From Phoronis australis (taxonomy: Eukaryota; Phoronida; Phoronidae): a stretch of DNA of 64,000 bases. A model generated the notes under the pieces. The model saw only the letters and a list, made by a program, of their open reading frames with translations. It searched no databases and was not told where the DNA came from. Where the stretch lies: the NCBI GenBank assembly GCA_002633005.1, contig NMRA01000184.1, positions 627,407 to 691,406 of the forward strand. Reading direction: 5' to 3'. The position numbers were made by a program, and so were the translations under genes. Shown piece after piece: positions 27,501 to 42,500 of the stretch (within the stretch, counting starts at the first letter, position 1; every line of letters begins with the position of its first letter).

Positions 27501-30500
27501 GTACTGTGAACGACCTTAATTAAGTTGAGGTGGCTTCGAGTTAGTAACTCATCATTTGTGACACCATGATCTGTCCGAGTCCTACAATAATAATATGTCT
27601 ATACGTGAAACATCCATTGTATTTAGTCCCATTTAGATATTAACATTTGACACGGCGCAACTGGCATGGCACAAGATGACCAGTGTCAAGCGTCCGTTTA
27701 CACTAGACACGTAACCCATATGTAGGTAATCCACAAGGTTGTTAAGGTAAATCGTGAACGTAATGTCGTACCTATGGTAGTTGCAAGGCCTGAATGAAGC
27801 AAAATCCGTGCCGTTTCCTAACCAAAACAGAAAAAAATCATTCAATGAAAGAAGTAGGCAGAATATGCAAAATGTCAACATTTTCCACACACATGCTTTG
27901 CTGTCGACGCCATCTTGTCGCTGAGTTATACTGCCATAAGTTTATGTCGTGATTTGAGAAAAGATGTCAGCATTTAACCTAATGACCTAGTTCTTACTTG
28001 AATGCCATTGGTTGATTTAGAAACGAGACCGACTCACGAGATCTTAATCTGGCGGAATCGGAAACAGAAGTGGAAGACGCCATTTCGCAGGTAGTCTTTT
28101 TGTCGACAAATTTCTTTAATTTTGGGCTGCTGAGTCTTGTGTACGTAATTCAATGACTTTTTATCAGCTGATCAACGCTTTCACCAGTGGACCTACTGTA
28201 CATAACTAAGCATTTGAATTAAACCCAGCCTTGACTGTTAACTGTATGTAATATTCTGACAATTTTTTAACAAAGTAAATGGTGGCCAGGATTAACGTTG
28301 AAAGACAAGGTACCAATCAGCTGACTAGCAAATCGCAGGAATTGCGGGAAAATGATAACCTGTAAGTTTGTGTGTTTTGCGCAAACTCAATAGAGGTGAT
28401 TCCTTCCGCCTTGCCCCGGTTTCTCGTTTAGACATATAGTTGACACGGAACAAAATGATCGGGTGCAACTTGCTCTACCTCACAAATGGCTTGCAAAAGT
28501 TGTCAACATGATGTCAATTTTCTCCCTGTCAGTTCTGTTTATACACTCAATTGCGCCCGATCATCTCGTTCTGTGTCAGCTGATCCGAGTCAACTTTTGT
28601 AGTGTAAACGGGGCTTGTAAGATATACAAAAAGAGTCAGATATTGTACAAAAAAAATAATCAGCGCGAAAACCTCAATTTTATGATGCTGACTTCATAAT
28701 AAAACGACACTCCACTATTTAGGCACAAATCACTAACAGAATATAGTGCTTGATTTCAAATACAAATGACACTCAACGATTACGCCAACGTCCGCGATTT
28801 CAATGACTATCTGGCCGCCAACAGCAAGGATTGGCGGTTTATTATAAAATCATAAAGATAACGGATTTTTGTTATTTTATAGCTTTAATAAAAGCTGATA
28901 AGTTTACAAAGTTTATCTCATCATACAATAGTCCATAAATATAGATTATTACATGGCGAAGTCGTTATCCCCCGTTATCAAGAGCCCGAGTGGATTTTGG
29001 AGAATTATCGCCCGTAAGAACAATTATCCCCAAAATGCGTTTTTTGCCGTATAAACAATAATTCCCGAAATGCGTTTTTCGGCCATAAAACCGATCATTT
29101 TCTTTTAATGTTCGTGCACGTGGAATCAACAGATAGATGACATTAACGTCCTGAACGCAACACCATGCAGTAATTCGATGGCACAGTCTCATCAACCCTC
29201 TGAAAGTCTAGATAGATACCCAGCCTACGTTCACTTTTGCAAAGAACAGATTGCGGACAATCGAACAAACGGATTGCAAACAAGACGTGACCAAAAACCC
29301 TAGAATACTGTCCGTAGCTTCGACTTTTCATGAATCTACAAATTGAGATACTGAAACTCGGATCAACTATGTGCGAGTGTGTTCTGTCATTATTGATATT
29401 TTCTATTAAAATAATTGAAAGTTAAAAGTAAGTCCCGGAAGAATTGATTTTGCATTGACTTCGACAGTGTACACGTTTGTGATGACGCAACGTTGTGAAT
29501 TAGTTTTGTCGTTGTGGGTGCGCTTTTGCAGAACCTGTTTGCCGAAATAACAATACATGCTGAGATACCGGAACTGCTTTCGAGCTATTCAATAAGTTTG
29601 AGAGAACCAATGTCGTCATGACGTTAGTTGGTGGTACGAAATTGCTATCATGAAATTTCGCTTTTATGCAAGTGTAAGATAACTATTTGAATTGTCTTTA
29701 ATGTTAAACAAGTCAGGTTGCACTCTCTCGTCTTCGCTTACAATGGGACAGAGCAAGAGCATCAATTCATGGAGAAAATAGCTTGCTCCTGTTCTACAAT
29801 TAATTCCGAGAGCAAATTATTTTTTTCTATAAATTTCTCTTGTTTTTTGGAAGAAAATAATTACTCCCGGGTATTAGAATTCGTGGTTTAATAGGTAATT
29901 CCTCAAAAATAATTTCTGGTTTTAGTCATTAAATTGGGGATAAAACAATTCATTTAATCCGGTTTAAGTCATTTACCCCCAGTCTTGGCGATTGATTCCG
30001 TGAGGGAAGAGTTTGCTGCAAGAAAATAACTATTATTGAATAGGAGATGTATCGAATTGGCCTCCGTACTTCCCTGATACCAGGAAGGGGTTACCAGCCT
30101 CCCGTTCAGTAACGCTAGGACCTCGCTAAAAAGCAGGACTTCGCGAGATTACAGCAAATCACGTGTTCTCATTCAAATATGAGAACACGTGATTCTGGCT
30201 AGATTTTAGCTAGGTCCTAGCGTTGGTCGTAGCGCTAGTGAACGCACGCCAAGTAATGCCTTCCTGCTGATAATGTCATGTGATCCAGCGTTCAGCAATC
30301 GCATCCTGTTGTAATCTATGTAGCCTGCCGGGTGTGATATCTAGGAACTTCGAAGCTCAAAGCAGACCCCGAGGTCATCAGTTACTCACGTTAAATGTTT
30401 TGTACGGTGTTATCAGACTAATTATCTTTTTCTTTCTTGAATTTATTGCACCCGAAAACGCCGACTTTCAGTCAAGCATTTCTTAAATTTCACCTCAAAA

Positions 30501-33500
30501 GTAGAAGTTTTGCTGAGTCGGGGCGAATTTTCACTTGCATCTTCATCCCCAGTTTGTGTCCCCTTAGTTTTTAGCAGTTGCTCTGACGTGACCATCATGT
30601 TATCTCCGTTTCCGTCTTTCAGACACATGTGGTCGTTAACAACATTTCCAAACTGTCACAACACTAATTTGCAACACGCAAAAGGCAAACAAGTTAGTTG
30701 GAGGTCTTGAGTAATGGTAAATAAATGGGCCAAAAAGACAATGGATAAATGTGCAGATATGCCATTTTGAACCATTACAAATTGTACACATCCGCATTTT
30801 TCACATATGCTCTGAGGCAAACCCTGGTTTTAGAGTGTTAGGATGATGCAGCTGCCAAACGGGCCCTGATATCCTGCGCAGACGAACATCTGGATTTCCT
30901 ATTTCTTATCGTTTACGTTTTTATTGTTTTTGAAAATCTGTGAGAATGGTAATAAGTCTTACACGTTTTGCAAAATCGACGTGGCGACGGCTTTAAATGT
31001 TTTTTTTGAGAAATTGAATGCAGTACGTTTATCTTAATAAAAACAATCCTGCGTATGACTCCAACTCCGTCGCGGCTACAATTTTGACGCATACTATTCG
31101 TTGCGCACTGGTGGCACGAGCTGATTACCACATGCACCGAACAAATTTTTCCAACCTTTCTTTCAAATTGCCGTATATTAGAATCCGCTCGAACTATTTT
31201 AAAAAATTCTCTGCAGAAATATTTTTTAAATTCTAACATGTCATTTGCCCTGAAATTATTCGGTGACTTTACACGAAACATTGGAATGTCTTACAGAGCT
31301 GCGCACTGATTTGCTTTGTCAAACGATACTCAGTAAAACACAAGGGCGGCGTTTCGAGATTCTGGGTGTTGAAAAACTCCGCAAGTATATAGGCAGGTAA
31401 CCCCTATTACAACTAAATCATGCACACAAAAATACGAAGTCCGGCTCAATACGATATAAAAACATTTCCAGCTTCTGGTGAATCAGATGAAAATGATGCC
31501 ATACTTCTCCTTTTGTTAAATATCTACACAAATTTAGAATAGTATTTTAGACACCTGACAAAAACACCTGTGAATATCTCTGCCTGCACACCTTGGCTAT
31601 TGTGAATAAAATTCGTGAAATCTAACACAACTGTTCTGCTTGCTTTTAACATCCCATCGTTATGAACTGAGTGTGGGATTTCTCCCAAGAAAATTTGTGA
31701 TATAAACAACCTCGGGACTTACAGCAACGTTACGTAATGGTTCGTATTCACGTGCCAGAGCGGAGCAGCATGGTTAGCAGTTCCTGACGGCGGCACAACG
31801 GGGGCAATGTCGTAACATCTGTTGCTAAGTTTACGTATTGAATACTAACCGGTACTATGTGGTGGTACGAATGCATACTTGGGGGAGGAACCAAGATGTC
31901 CAAGAATCACGATGACCTTCTGTGATTTATCATTTTCAACGTGTTGAACTGATAACGAAGAAGTCGTGCATTTGGAATTTGCCATTTGGCCATCGGCGGC
32001 TTTCCAACATGGCCGTGCTTATGACCGTGTGTCTCACAGTAGTCGCGTTGTGTCGATCGTCTGCTGCAGACGAAATTGCGGAACTTTCGCGGTTGGTGAG
32101 CGACTTTGAAGACTGGCGCTTCCGCGAGTTTCCAGAATATGCGACATCAGCAGGTATTCATAATTTTAATGACCAGCTGGAGTCGTTTTCGTTCGACCGA
32201 TTTAAAGTCCGGAAGAGTCAAGTGGAGCAGTTTCTACGACGGTTGAAAGAAATTGGTTCTACGAGGTTAGATAGAAAAAATAGAACTACTTTCAAGGTTT
32301 TGAAATCCAATTTGGACGCTTTTGTGACTGGATATGCGTGGCATGCTTATGGGATGTTGAATCCTTTCAGTTTTTTGGAAGGCATTCATTTGGAGTTTAA
32401 ATATGTTATTTCTAAAACGCGCTTCAAAACGAAATCTGACTTCGTCATGTACATTGCTCGCTTGCAAAAACTTCCTCAACAAATTTCAGAACAGATGCAA
32501 CTAATGAATCGTGCAATAAGGTCGGGGATTACCAACCACGTGGTTTCCGTTCAAGAGGTGCCCAGTCAAATTGACGACCTTTTCAACAGAACATTAGAAG
32601 ATCTTGAGATGTATCGTCCATTTAAACAATTGTTGGAAAATATGTCGGACATTTCAAACGCGGACAAGGAATCTCTCAGAAACCAGGTAAAAGCGGTACT
32701 TTCATCACAGATTGTACCGATGTTTCAGAGGCTTTCTCGGTTCCTGAAGGACGAGTACATACCAAATTGTCGTCCTTCGATTGGCGTGAGCACGTTTCCT
32801 CAGGGAAAAGAATACTATCAAGCTTGCTTAAATTGGCACCTGTCGGTGAGCATGACTCCAGATGAGGTGCACGCGCGTGGACTGAAGGAAGTTCGACGAC
32901 TGAAAGCGGAAATGACGAAAATTGCCCGCAGAACTGGCTTCAATGGAACTTTAATGGAGTTTTACGACACACTGAAGCGAAACACAATTTTCTTTAAGGA
33001 GACAGCAGATGAAATTCTTGATTTCTACAATGACATTATTTTCAAGCGAGTCAAGCCACAGCTGAAATCGTTATTCGGTGACTATCCAGACTATCCAGTC
33101 GAAGTTAAACCTTTAACATTCAACGGCCCTGCTGGTATGTATAGTTCACCAACTGACGATGGCTCGACCCCCGGGATATTCTGGGTCAACTTGCGGAATC
33201 CTGAAAAGCGGGCTACGTTCGACATGCCTGCTCTTGCGCTGCATGAGGCAGACCCCGGACACCACATGCAAATCACGTACAAACTTCGAGAAGACCTTCC
33301 ACTCTTTCGAAAAAGATTAGATTACAACAAGTACTACGCTTGCCCGTTTCACTTCCCGTTTTTTACTAGCTTCTCGGAAGGCTGGGCCCTTTATGCAGAA
33401 GATCTGGGACTTGAAATGAAGGGAGTTTACGCAAACGATTACGAACTGTTTGGAAAGTATGCATCCGAAATGTTTCGCGCCTGTCGCCTAGTCGTGGACA

Positions 33501-36500
33501 CGGGAATACATGCTATGAACTGGACACGTGACCGAGCCATTGACTACATGGTGAATCACACATTTTTTCTTCGCTCCCAGATGACTATCGAGGTAAACAG
33601 ATATATTACATGGCCTGGTCAAGCTTGCGCGTATAAAATTGGCCAGATGAAAATACTGGAACTAAGGAGAATGGCGGAAAGGAAACTAGGACAGGTGTTC
33701 AACATTGCCGAATTCCACGGAGTTGTTCTTCGAATGGGTTCGGTGCCCTTGTTTGTCTTGGAAGAGGAGGTTAAGGAATGGGTCGAGGAGAAACTTTCGG
33801 AGAGGAGCAATGCAGTCCATTGCTGCTCTGTTGGTATACTTTGCACCATTGCTGCTTGGTTTTCAGTCTGTACAATGGACATAAAACTGCTTTGATCTTA
33901 TAAAACATGTCAGTCGATGAGTGATTTTTGTAGGAATAACTTGAGGTAAAAAGTACGTCTTTTCCATTTTCTAATGTGGCATTTGATTTAATAACGCGTA
34001 ACTTCTAGTCAGAGGTACGGGTCCAAATCGAGTCACCGCTAATTTCCCTTATAGCATGTTGCTGAGGACCGTGCGAAGATATACGCCCCTGGACGTGTAA
34101 TTGATCGGAGCAAGTAGCTCAAACTCTATGATTTGAACAGGCATTGCTTGAAACAATGTTCCATACTATTCCACTAAGTCCATATTTGCTATTAGCAAAG
34201 TTTTGGATTATAAATGGTGTTCTTAGTGGAAAATTAGCGACATCTCATCCCGTTACATAAGGTACGTAGATGCACATTGCCTCTGCTGTTTCTTCTATAC
34301 AACTTGCATGATCTTCATGAAGTTTGACAGATGTGTTGCTGTGAGGTATCTCTCTACGTTGTACTTCTAGGAACATGACTTATGATTTAACCAGAGTGAT
34401 GCATAATTTGGCGAAAAGCATCCGGCATATGGAGTACCTATGGTATGATCACTGTCTCTACTGGATCAGCAGTATTGTCCAAGGCTTATGCAGCCAAGGG
34501 GCTGAACAAGTTAAAAAAACAACTGGTGATAATATTGAAACGCACTTGGAAAACATCAAGATGTACCTTTCAAAAACACGTACCTGTTTATCAAAGCTAT
34601 AAAGTTGTTCTTGAAATGTGAGCCATAATATACTTTTCCTGCTAACAAATGATGCACTCGTGTTTCAGAATGCTCCTATCTTGTTCAGGTTAATTGGGTG
34701 TTTCAGATTTTGAAGTCTGATTGATTTTTTTGGGAAATTTTGGGTAACATCTGTATCACTTTCAGCAGCTTCAGCTTCAGTGCTACTGCTGGTGTCTTTA
34801 AACGTTGCTATGCCTTTCTATGTCATCCTTTCAATTTTTGGTCTGACACTAGTTCTACAGCAGTATACTGTATATAGGCTATACCAGGTCATGCAGCTGT
34901 TTTCTGCACAAACTTTTGTGACACCTTTTCTTCTTTTTGATCTACTGATCTACAGAGTTCCATGTTTCATCAGCTTTCGTCAGGATGCTTCTCTAAGCTT
35001 CTTCAGGTTCTGGCATCACAATTTTGTGCTGTTTGGTAAACCTTGAACTGTACAGGCATCACACTCCATGGGACCTGCCATATTGAACTAAGCACAACAA
35101 TGCAATCTGGCTCTCTGATTGGCCAATTCAATAGAAAAGCGCCACCAAGTGGCAGGAATGTGCATAACATTTTGTGCAAAAAATACCTTTTTCAAAAAAA
35201 TGGGCAAGTATAGAAGTGGGAACTTCTTGGAATTTGATTTATAGGTATATTATCTAGCCACATAGAAAAAACTAGGTTGCCCCCCCAAAGTACTAACAAG
35301 GATGAACGCTATAAGATCTGGCCCACCGACTACTAGTGGAAAACTGGCATTGCGTAGGCCTCTACCAAGCTCTTCCATGATTTTTTAGTATATTTGGCGT
35401 ATTTGTTTCTACTCAGGAGACCACATCTAGGCAATGTTGCTTTTCGCTCTGCTTAGCTGTATATGAACGAAAATCGAATTGGGGCTTTCAACTCTCACAA
35501 AATCGGTATCATAATATTCTGCTCCGTGGTAGGAATCCATTTCCGTTACTAACTCTAGTCACAGGTATTACGTAGATGCGACGTTTTCGAATTCGCAATT
35601 TTCGGGTTTGCCAACCCCAGTAAACATTTTATTATTGAGTCGCTGATGATTTTCAGTTGATGTTCTTGTTTGTAATGGAAATAGTTTCCTATCATGGAAA
35701 CATATCTTTATGAGTCCGATTTAATGGGAATAAAAGGCCTAATTTGATTTTGTTTCTAGCTCCTTAAGCAGGCAGCTATAAACGTCGGAAGTAGGGCACG
35801 TGGTGAACACATCCGACCACGCTTGCGTAGTAATACACTGACGTGTTGCACAAGTTGATCCATATTTGGGCACGGCTTGTCCCCATTATGTTTACACAGA
35901 GTCCGGGGAGCAAACTTGGAGTGCACCAATGTGCACCTTTCGTGCGACGGAACAACTTTCGCTTTGAATTCCTAAATAATTTTGTGCCTACGCCAATTAA
36001 AAACCGGATTGAACCCAGAAACTTGTGCAAGATATCGCATGCTTTCTCTCTCTATGAACGTGGTACATAAATCACCCATCTAAGACGTGGAATCTGACAA
36101 CAACAACACCACCACCAACAACAAAAATAGCAAACAAGCACTTAGAATTTAGCAATGTACAATTCGGGCACCACAGCCAGATTCCCATTTAGTTCCCAAT
36201 GGCTCTCTCCTGTTCGTCCTCTTCAAGATTTGGGGCAGGTTCAAGGTCAAGCGTACATGTATATTATATTGTTGATAACGCTAGGCTAGCTTCACAACCA
36301 AATACCATTCCCGATGTAATAATGTATTCTCTGTTTAAGTAATTGTCACTCTTTTGTAAACATTCACTAAACTGCCATTGAAACAAGGTGGACTGTATCG
36401 AACAACTCTAACATTTGAATTGCAATTGTAAAGTGAGTTTATGAAGAAACTGCAACTTTGTTCTGAAACAGTTTTAAAGTACTTTTCCTGGGGCCTTTTT

Positions 36501-39500
36501 CGTAACGAGTTTCTTTTTAAATATTGTTTTTCAATTGGTCACGGTTTACAAAACTAGGTTGACGCTTTTGGTATCGATCTCTGATAATCGACAGGATTTC
36601 AGCATGGATGCCTACGCATTTCGCCAACATAGATTTTACGACTTTGACGAAAAAACTAAAAGCAACGTCGCGTTTTACCTATGACTCATAAAAACTATAG
36701 TAACTTTAATATGTGGAGAGTCGTGCTACGTATTTTCTAGGGCCATGTCACGCAACACGGACTATTGTCCATATATAGTCATTTGCAAACTGGGCTCATT
36801 TTCGTACGATGCTTTCTTGGCGATTATTAGCACCTGCTGAAATTGCCATCTTGCTCGGGCTACTGAGAACGAGGCTCAGCGACCTCAACTGTGATTCGTA
36901 CACATTTGTTCGGTGACATGTTCATGACGCTGTGTTCGTGGCAAACGCCCTGATGCCAGTGTGGGCAACTGGAGCAGCATATACAGTTATGCCCTCTATT
37001 GGTAAATTTAATTCCTGTTCAGCATCATCCTGCATTCCGACTAATGCTGTTCGTAAGAGAATACACGTCATTCTTAAGAATTTGAAATTCAACGTTTTTA
37101 TTATATAATAATATTGCCTTAAGGGTCGCGTCGCTTGTCGTATAGTAAAAATAAGTAGTAGGTTTCATCAAAATCTGTCGCGCTTTATTGAAATTACTAT
37201 ACGGACAAATGAATGCTATGTAAACATTGGAATTTGCCAAAATGGCAATGGGTCCATCAGAAAGCCAACTGATTGAAGTTTATCCCCTCCAAACATCTCT
37301 GTGTCACGTTTCATCCATCGGTCCTTTTTATGCGCCCACATATTTGTATGTGGACGTATTATGCCATCATCCCCGTCCGACCAGCGTCCGTCCGGCGTCC
37401 GTCCCGCATCCGTCCGGCGTCCGTCCGGCGTCCGTCCGGCGTCCGTGCGGCGTCCGTCCGGCGTCCGGTGCTCTATCTCCATAACCCTTTGACGCATATT
37501 CATGAAATTTTGCACGTGTGTTCCTGATGAATGGGACGACATAAGCGAACTTTCGGACGTGTCCGACTACCGGTGTGGCCCCTAGTGGCAATTTATTTTT
37601 TAAGTTTACCCCTGTATCTTCAAAGGTCATCAACGGATTTTCCTAAAATTTGGCATATAGGCATCTATTAGTGAGACGGAGCTATCCTCTGGTTTTTGGA
37701 TGGATTCGAGGTATTTTGCGCTACGTTGTGGTGATTTTTACTGTTTTCGAGTCTGTCTTTTGGCGTCCGCCCCTCTATTAATGAAACCTCTCTAAGGATG
37801 ATTGTGTAAATTAGCATGTATGTTCTTACTATGAAACGGGACAGCTGACGATGATTTTCCGACGACTTCGACTACTGTAGCGCCTCCTAATGATAGTTTT
37901 GTTGCTTTTTACTTTACGCCCATGGCTTTATCTTCAACATACTCTGCAGGATCTTTACTAAATTTAGGAAGTATATTTATGTTAAGTTGACAACGGACGA
38001 CGACGACTTTCGGACTGTCCCGATTACTAGTGTGTCTTTTAGTGGCAACTTTAGTTTTTTACGTATACCTCTGTATCTTCAAAGGTCCTCAAAGGATTTT
38101 TTATAAAATTTGGCATATATACATCTATTAGTGAGATGAAGCCACCTCCCTTTTTGCGATAGATTCGAGGTATTTTGCTCCTTCTAGTGTCCATTTTTGC
38201 TGTCTTCGAGTCTGTTTTTTGACATCCGCCCCTCTATCAACCAAACTGCTCTGAGGATGATTGAGAAAATTGGCAGTTATGTTCTTACTATGAAGAGAAC
38301 AGATGACAATAATTTTCCGACGACTTCGACTACTTGTGGCAAGTTTGTTTTTGTTTTCATGGCTGTATTTCCTTAACACTATGGATCTTTACTAATTTAA
38401 AATTTAGCAAGGGCATTTATATGAAGTTGAAAACGGACAGCGAAGACTTTCGTCCGGCTCTGACTACCAGTGTGCCCCCTAGTGGCAATTTTATCTTATT
38501 TCGTTTATCTCTGTACCTTCAAAAGTCCTTGACGGATTTTCATAAAATATGGTATATAGGCATCTATTGGTGAGAAGACTCTATCCTTTTGGTTTCGGAT
38601 GGATTTGAAGTTCTTTGTGTCATCTAGTGACCATTTTTGCTGTTTTCAAGTCTGTTTTTTGGCTAGCGACGCTGCGTCCGTCTATCCGGAGTCCGCTGCT
38701 GACTACCGTGGTGCCTCCTAGTGTGTGTGGCTTTATCTCCTAAACCCTCTGCAGGATCTTTGTTAAATTTGGCAAGTTTATTTCTATGACAAGTTAGAAG
38801 GGATCTGACTACTGCTGTGTCCCTAGTGTCAATTTTATTTTTACTGTTTTCCTGTGTGTCCTTGATGAATTTTGATGAAATTTGGCTTGTACTATTCTTT
38901 TAATGAGGCAATGATACCTTTTCGTTTTCAGATGGATTTGACGTTTTGTACGTCTCCTAGTGGACATTTGCTCGGTGATTTCGATTCGTGGAATGAGTAG
39001 ATAGCTTGGAATGTGCACTTGCATTCAAGCTAATTTGCTCTCTTACAGCTAAGCAGTGAACGTCCTTTGTAGCTTTTACCGTTAATCACGGGTTCAGCGA
39101 TACGAGTTTACATCAAATGTTTGTGTTGTTCTTTTCATGTCTACCTGTGTTAGTACTTCTGGAGTTTATTGGTATGGTTTTTGCTAATTTGAACACTCGT
39201 ATTGAAGAAGTGGCTAACATTGCTTTCCATATGTATCTGTCTACTGCTGCACTGTTGACTGGTGTATGCTTTGTGTTACCACGAGAACATAAAGGAAAAG
39301 TTTCAAGTAGAAATTTGTTACTGGCATGCTTATGCTATGCTAGTCTCGTATGTTGGCAATTTTTGTTTTTTATTCTGGGTTTCTGTGGTGCTTCAGGCAA
39401 GTTCTGTCCATGTATAAGATGTGCTTGCATTGCAAAGATCAGTCGCATTTTGCCCTTAGTCTATAGGGGAGACAATGGCCATGCCTTTTCATTTTTGCAA

Positions 39501-42500
39501 AGTACAACGTATTATGTGCCATATAATGGCCACTTCATGATACCAATAAACACCCCCAGAAGGATACCGTTTGTGGTGAAATTGTGGGCGCATTTCAACG
39601 CTCTGCGTTGCTCTTGCTTGTTTAAGTTGCCAAAAAACGCTGATCAACTTTAATCATAAAATAAAAGATAACAGAAAGATAAAATTTTACTCAAATTGAG
39701 AAATATAAATGTTGTCTTAGAAAATTCATTACTAAGTTCTTTTATATTCAGCCATTACTCTTCGCCCGGATTAAAGTTTTGAGCGTGAAATTCTCTTTCT
39801 TATATGGGACATTATCGAAAAGTCCAAGATTTGTCTTCACGTCCGAACTGTGAAATTTGGTTCTTACAGTATTTTAAGAGCATCGCTCTGAGCCCAATGC
39901 CATAAATTGCCAAATATAATGAACTGTTAGGCAAATTGGCTTACTTTTTTTCTACGTCACCGCAAGAATCACCTTTTAGTACAAACAGCTGCGAATAACA
40001 CCTGCACGCAATGATGTTCTATTCAGACCCCTATTCAATATTACCTTTTGTTGTTTGTGCTGGAATCTCGCGGTGATGCAACATGGCACAAAAGGCAGCT
40101 TCACTTATCATTTGAGGGTCTTACATTTGAGTGAATGAACTAACCTTTACTTATTTTGCTTAGGCTTTGCCAGTACTATACATCTAAATTAACGAAATTC
40201 CGTTGAAGGTAATCTTTAAGACAAAACTAAGTCAAAAACTTATGTCAAACTTAAGATTAATTTCGTGGAACGGACTTCAACAGCCGATTTCATAAAAGAC
40301 ATGGTTTAAGAAAACCAGGTTTAAGACTTAAACCTAGTCTTTCTAAACCTGGTCTAATTTTAGACCTAACGTGCATTTTACCAACGTGGTTTTAAAGTCT
40401 GAAAGCCCAGTTTTGTTAGACCAGGGAGCGGGTTTAGTAAAGCCAGGTTTAAAGTATTTAAGCCACCCTACTGTGTCGATCTAGTTGAACCCAACAATGA
40501 AACTATTGAAGTGCTTCAACGAAACCTTGATCACGTGGGTACACAATGACACACACTTGTAGAACCAGTGCAGACAAGGTCTAAAAGCTATTCTCATAAG
40601 CAAAAATGTAATGCCTGTGACCAACACACGTACACACATCAAAGTACATGCTCACGATTGGCCGCTACACGTCCAAATTTATTTCCGTGCCATTTTAGTG
40701 TTTATTTTTCGCGGCCAAGGGGGGGGGCAAGACTCCTTCCTGGCAACAATTTAGGTGGAATCAGAAGCTGCTGTCTTCAGTCAAACCCGTAGCGCTTACG
40801 ACGATGACGCTCTGGTCAACCAGTCGTATTCTGGGGAATCCGCAGGACGCCATGCAGCACGTACTGGTCCAGTGCTGTAGTGGGGCGTAGGCGCACGTAG
40901 ACGCACGTAGGCGCAGCCAACAACCTGTGGGCATTTGCATGTAGCGCTTACGCACCGTAAGTTACGTTCACTGCTCAAGGTGATACGGTGGGCTTTGGGT
41001 GCCTACTTAGGCCTACCTCTAATTTTACTACTACAGCGCTGTACTGGTCTACACATAGGCGGATCTAAGGGGTCCGTAGCCCCTTTTCCCTTGATATTAG
41101 TGATATCAAATCTATAATTTTCAAACTGTTGACTTGGTCCCCCTTTTAAAAAGTCCTTGACCGCCCCACCCCCTTAAAATTGTGTATCCGCCCCTGCTAC
41201 GTTTGATCTTGTGTTTTCGTATTGAAAAAAGTTCATTTTCACTCTAAAACTGCTTCGTAAATGCATACCACGGCATCATTCAGTTGCACCTATACGATGC
41301 AAGTCTGTCATATTTAACAGTTAAACCTGGGTCTGACCAAATCTAATGTTAAAGCTGGATTAAGATCTTACAGGGCTAAAGAGCATAGACCTCGTTGGTG
41401 AAATGAAAACTGACTTAGACCAGGTCTAAACTGCAGTCAAACCAGGTTTTACTGGTCTAAGTGCAGTTTAAACCAGGTTTAACTTAAAACCACCTTTATG
41501 AAATTTGCTGCAAGAGTTCCCATTACGACCCTGTGTCTCAAAAAGAATTTTATGAATACATTTTAAGAGGTTTAATAGCCTTTAGTATACTTGTTGCTGA
41601 GAAACATGTCAAAAATTTAAAAAAATATATTTTCCTGTTATCGGAGTTATACTTAATGGGTGGAAGACCGTCTCCGCCGTTCTCGTTTTTACCTGTGGGA
41701 TACTGAGGAGTTGTGAGGAAAGTCCGTGGAGAGGTGCATTTTTCAAACATGAAAACGTGCGTTTGTGGCGGCTGTAGTAACAGCAACTTGACGAGAAAGT
41801 TGCCCAGAAATGGCATCGGTTTGTGCGCAGCACGAGTGTGTGGAATGTCAATGTCTAATATGCGATTCAGCCAGGAGCCACACTTTGTTCGACTCATTTC
41901 AAGGAATCTTGGTTCGACCAAACACAAAAGCAGCGTTACGATGAAGGACTTGCCACCTTGAAAGTGTATTTTCAAATTTTAAAAATAACAACTAACTGCT
42001 TTCATTCTTGGGCGAGTGATGCCAGGCCCTCGATCCCGTCCAACATGTAGGTTTGTGCATTGTGTTTAGACCGTGCTTATTCCATCACAGTGAATGCGAG
42101 ATGATCCAGGTTTACAGCGGAATATGTCAGTGATTATAAAGTGTCTGTTTTGTGAATATTGACCACTCCTTGGCTCAGTTGGTTGGGGCTCACATATGTC
42201 TGTGGCATTTCTCGTGCAAGTGGGTCGAGTTCATACGACTTCAAAGCCGACGAAAGTTGGCTAAGTGGGAAATAGAATTCATTGTCTGATTCTTTAAGTA
42301 CTTGAGTATGATGACCGTATTCACTCTTCTCTCTGTTGCACAATAATTGTCCAATTCTCGCTCAAAATCGTAGTCGTCTTCTGATCTGTTGTGTTCCGTC
42401 TTGATTGTCAAGTGGCCGAACGTCTTCCACACATTACATCATTTGGCGGGAAACTTGGAAATAACTATTTTTTATCAGAATTAAAAAAATTCTCGAGTAT

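Larger units (their letters stand above)
26173..31700. other. Intronic stretch without recognised genes
   Basis: No supported coding region on either strand. It contains a small hairpin element (28440-28558) and a foldback element (30105-30250), listed separately, plus AT-rich DNA with short random ORFs. The 122-codon - strand ORF at 30913-31281 has no family signature. Confidence 0.5.

Noticed and set aside
31922-32008. Upstream extension of DUF885 copy 1 (29 more codons)
   Set aside because: It would start at GTG, not ATG, and would push the signal peptide inward. The ATG at 32009 has a good context and begins the signal peptide.
37219-37542. Arg/Pro/Ser-rich ORFs on both strands
   Set aside because: Produced by the 10-bp GTCCGTCCGGC minisatellite, open in several frames at once.
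39117-39653. 178-codon hydrophobic ORF with an ATG
   Set aside because: Its last part lies in the conserved 3' end of a dispersed repeat; it has no recognisable family, splice context or conserved motif. Hydrophobic frames are common in T-rich DNA.
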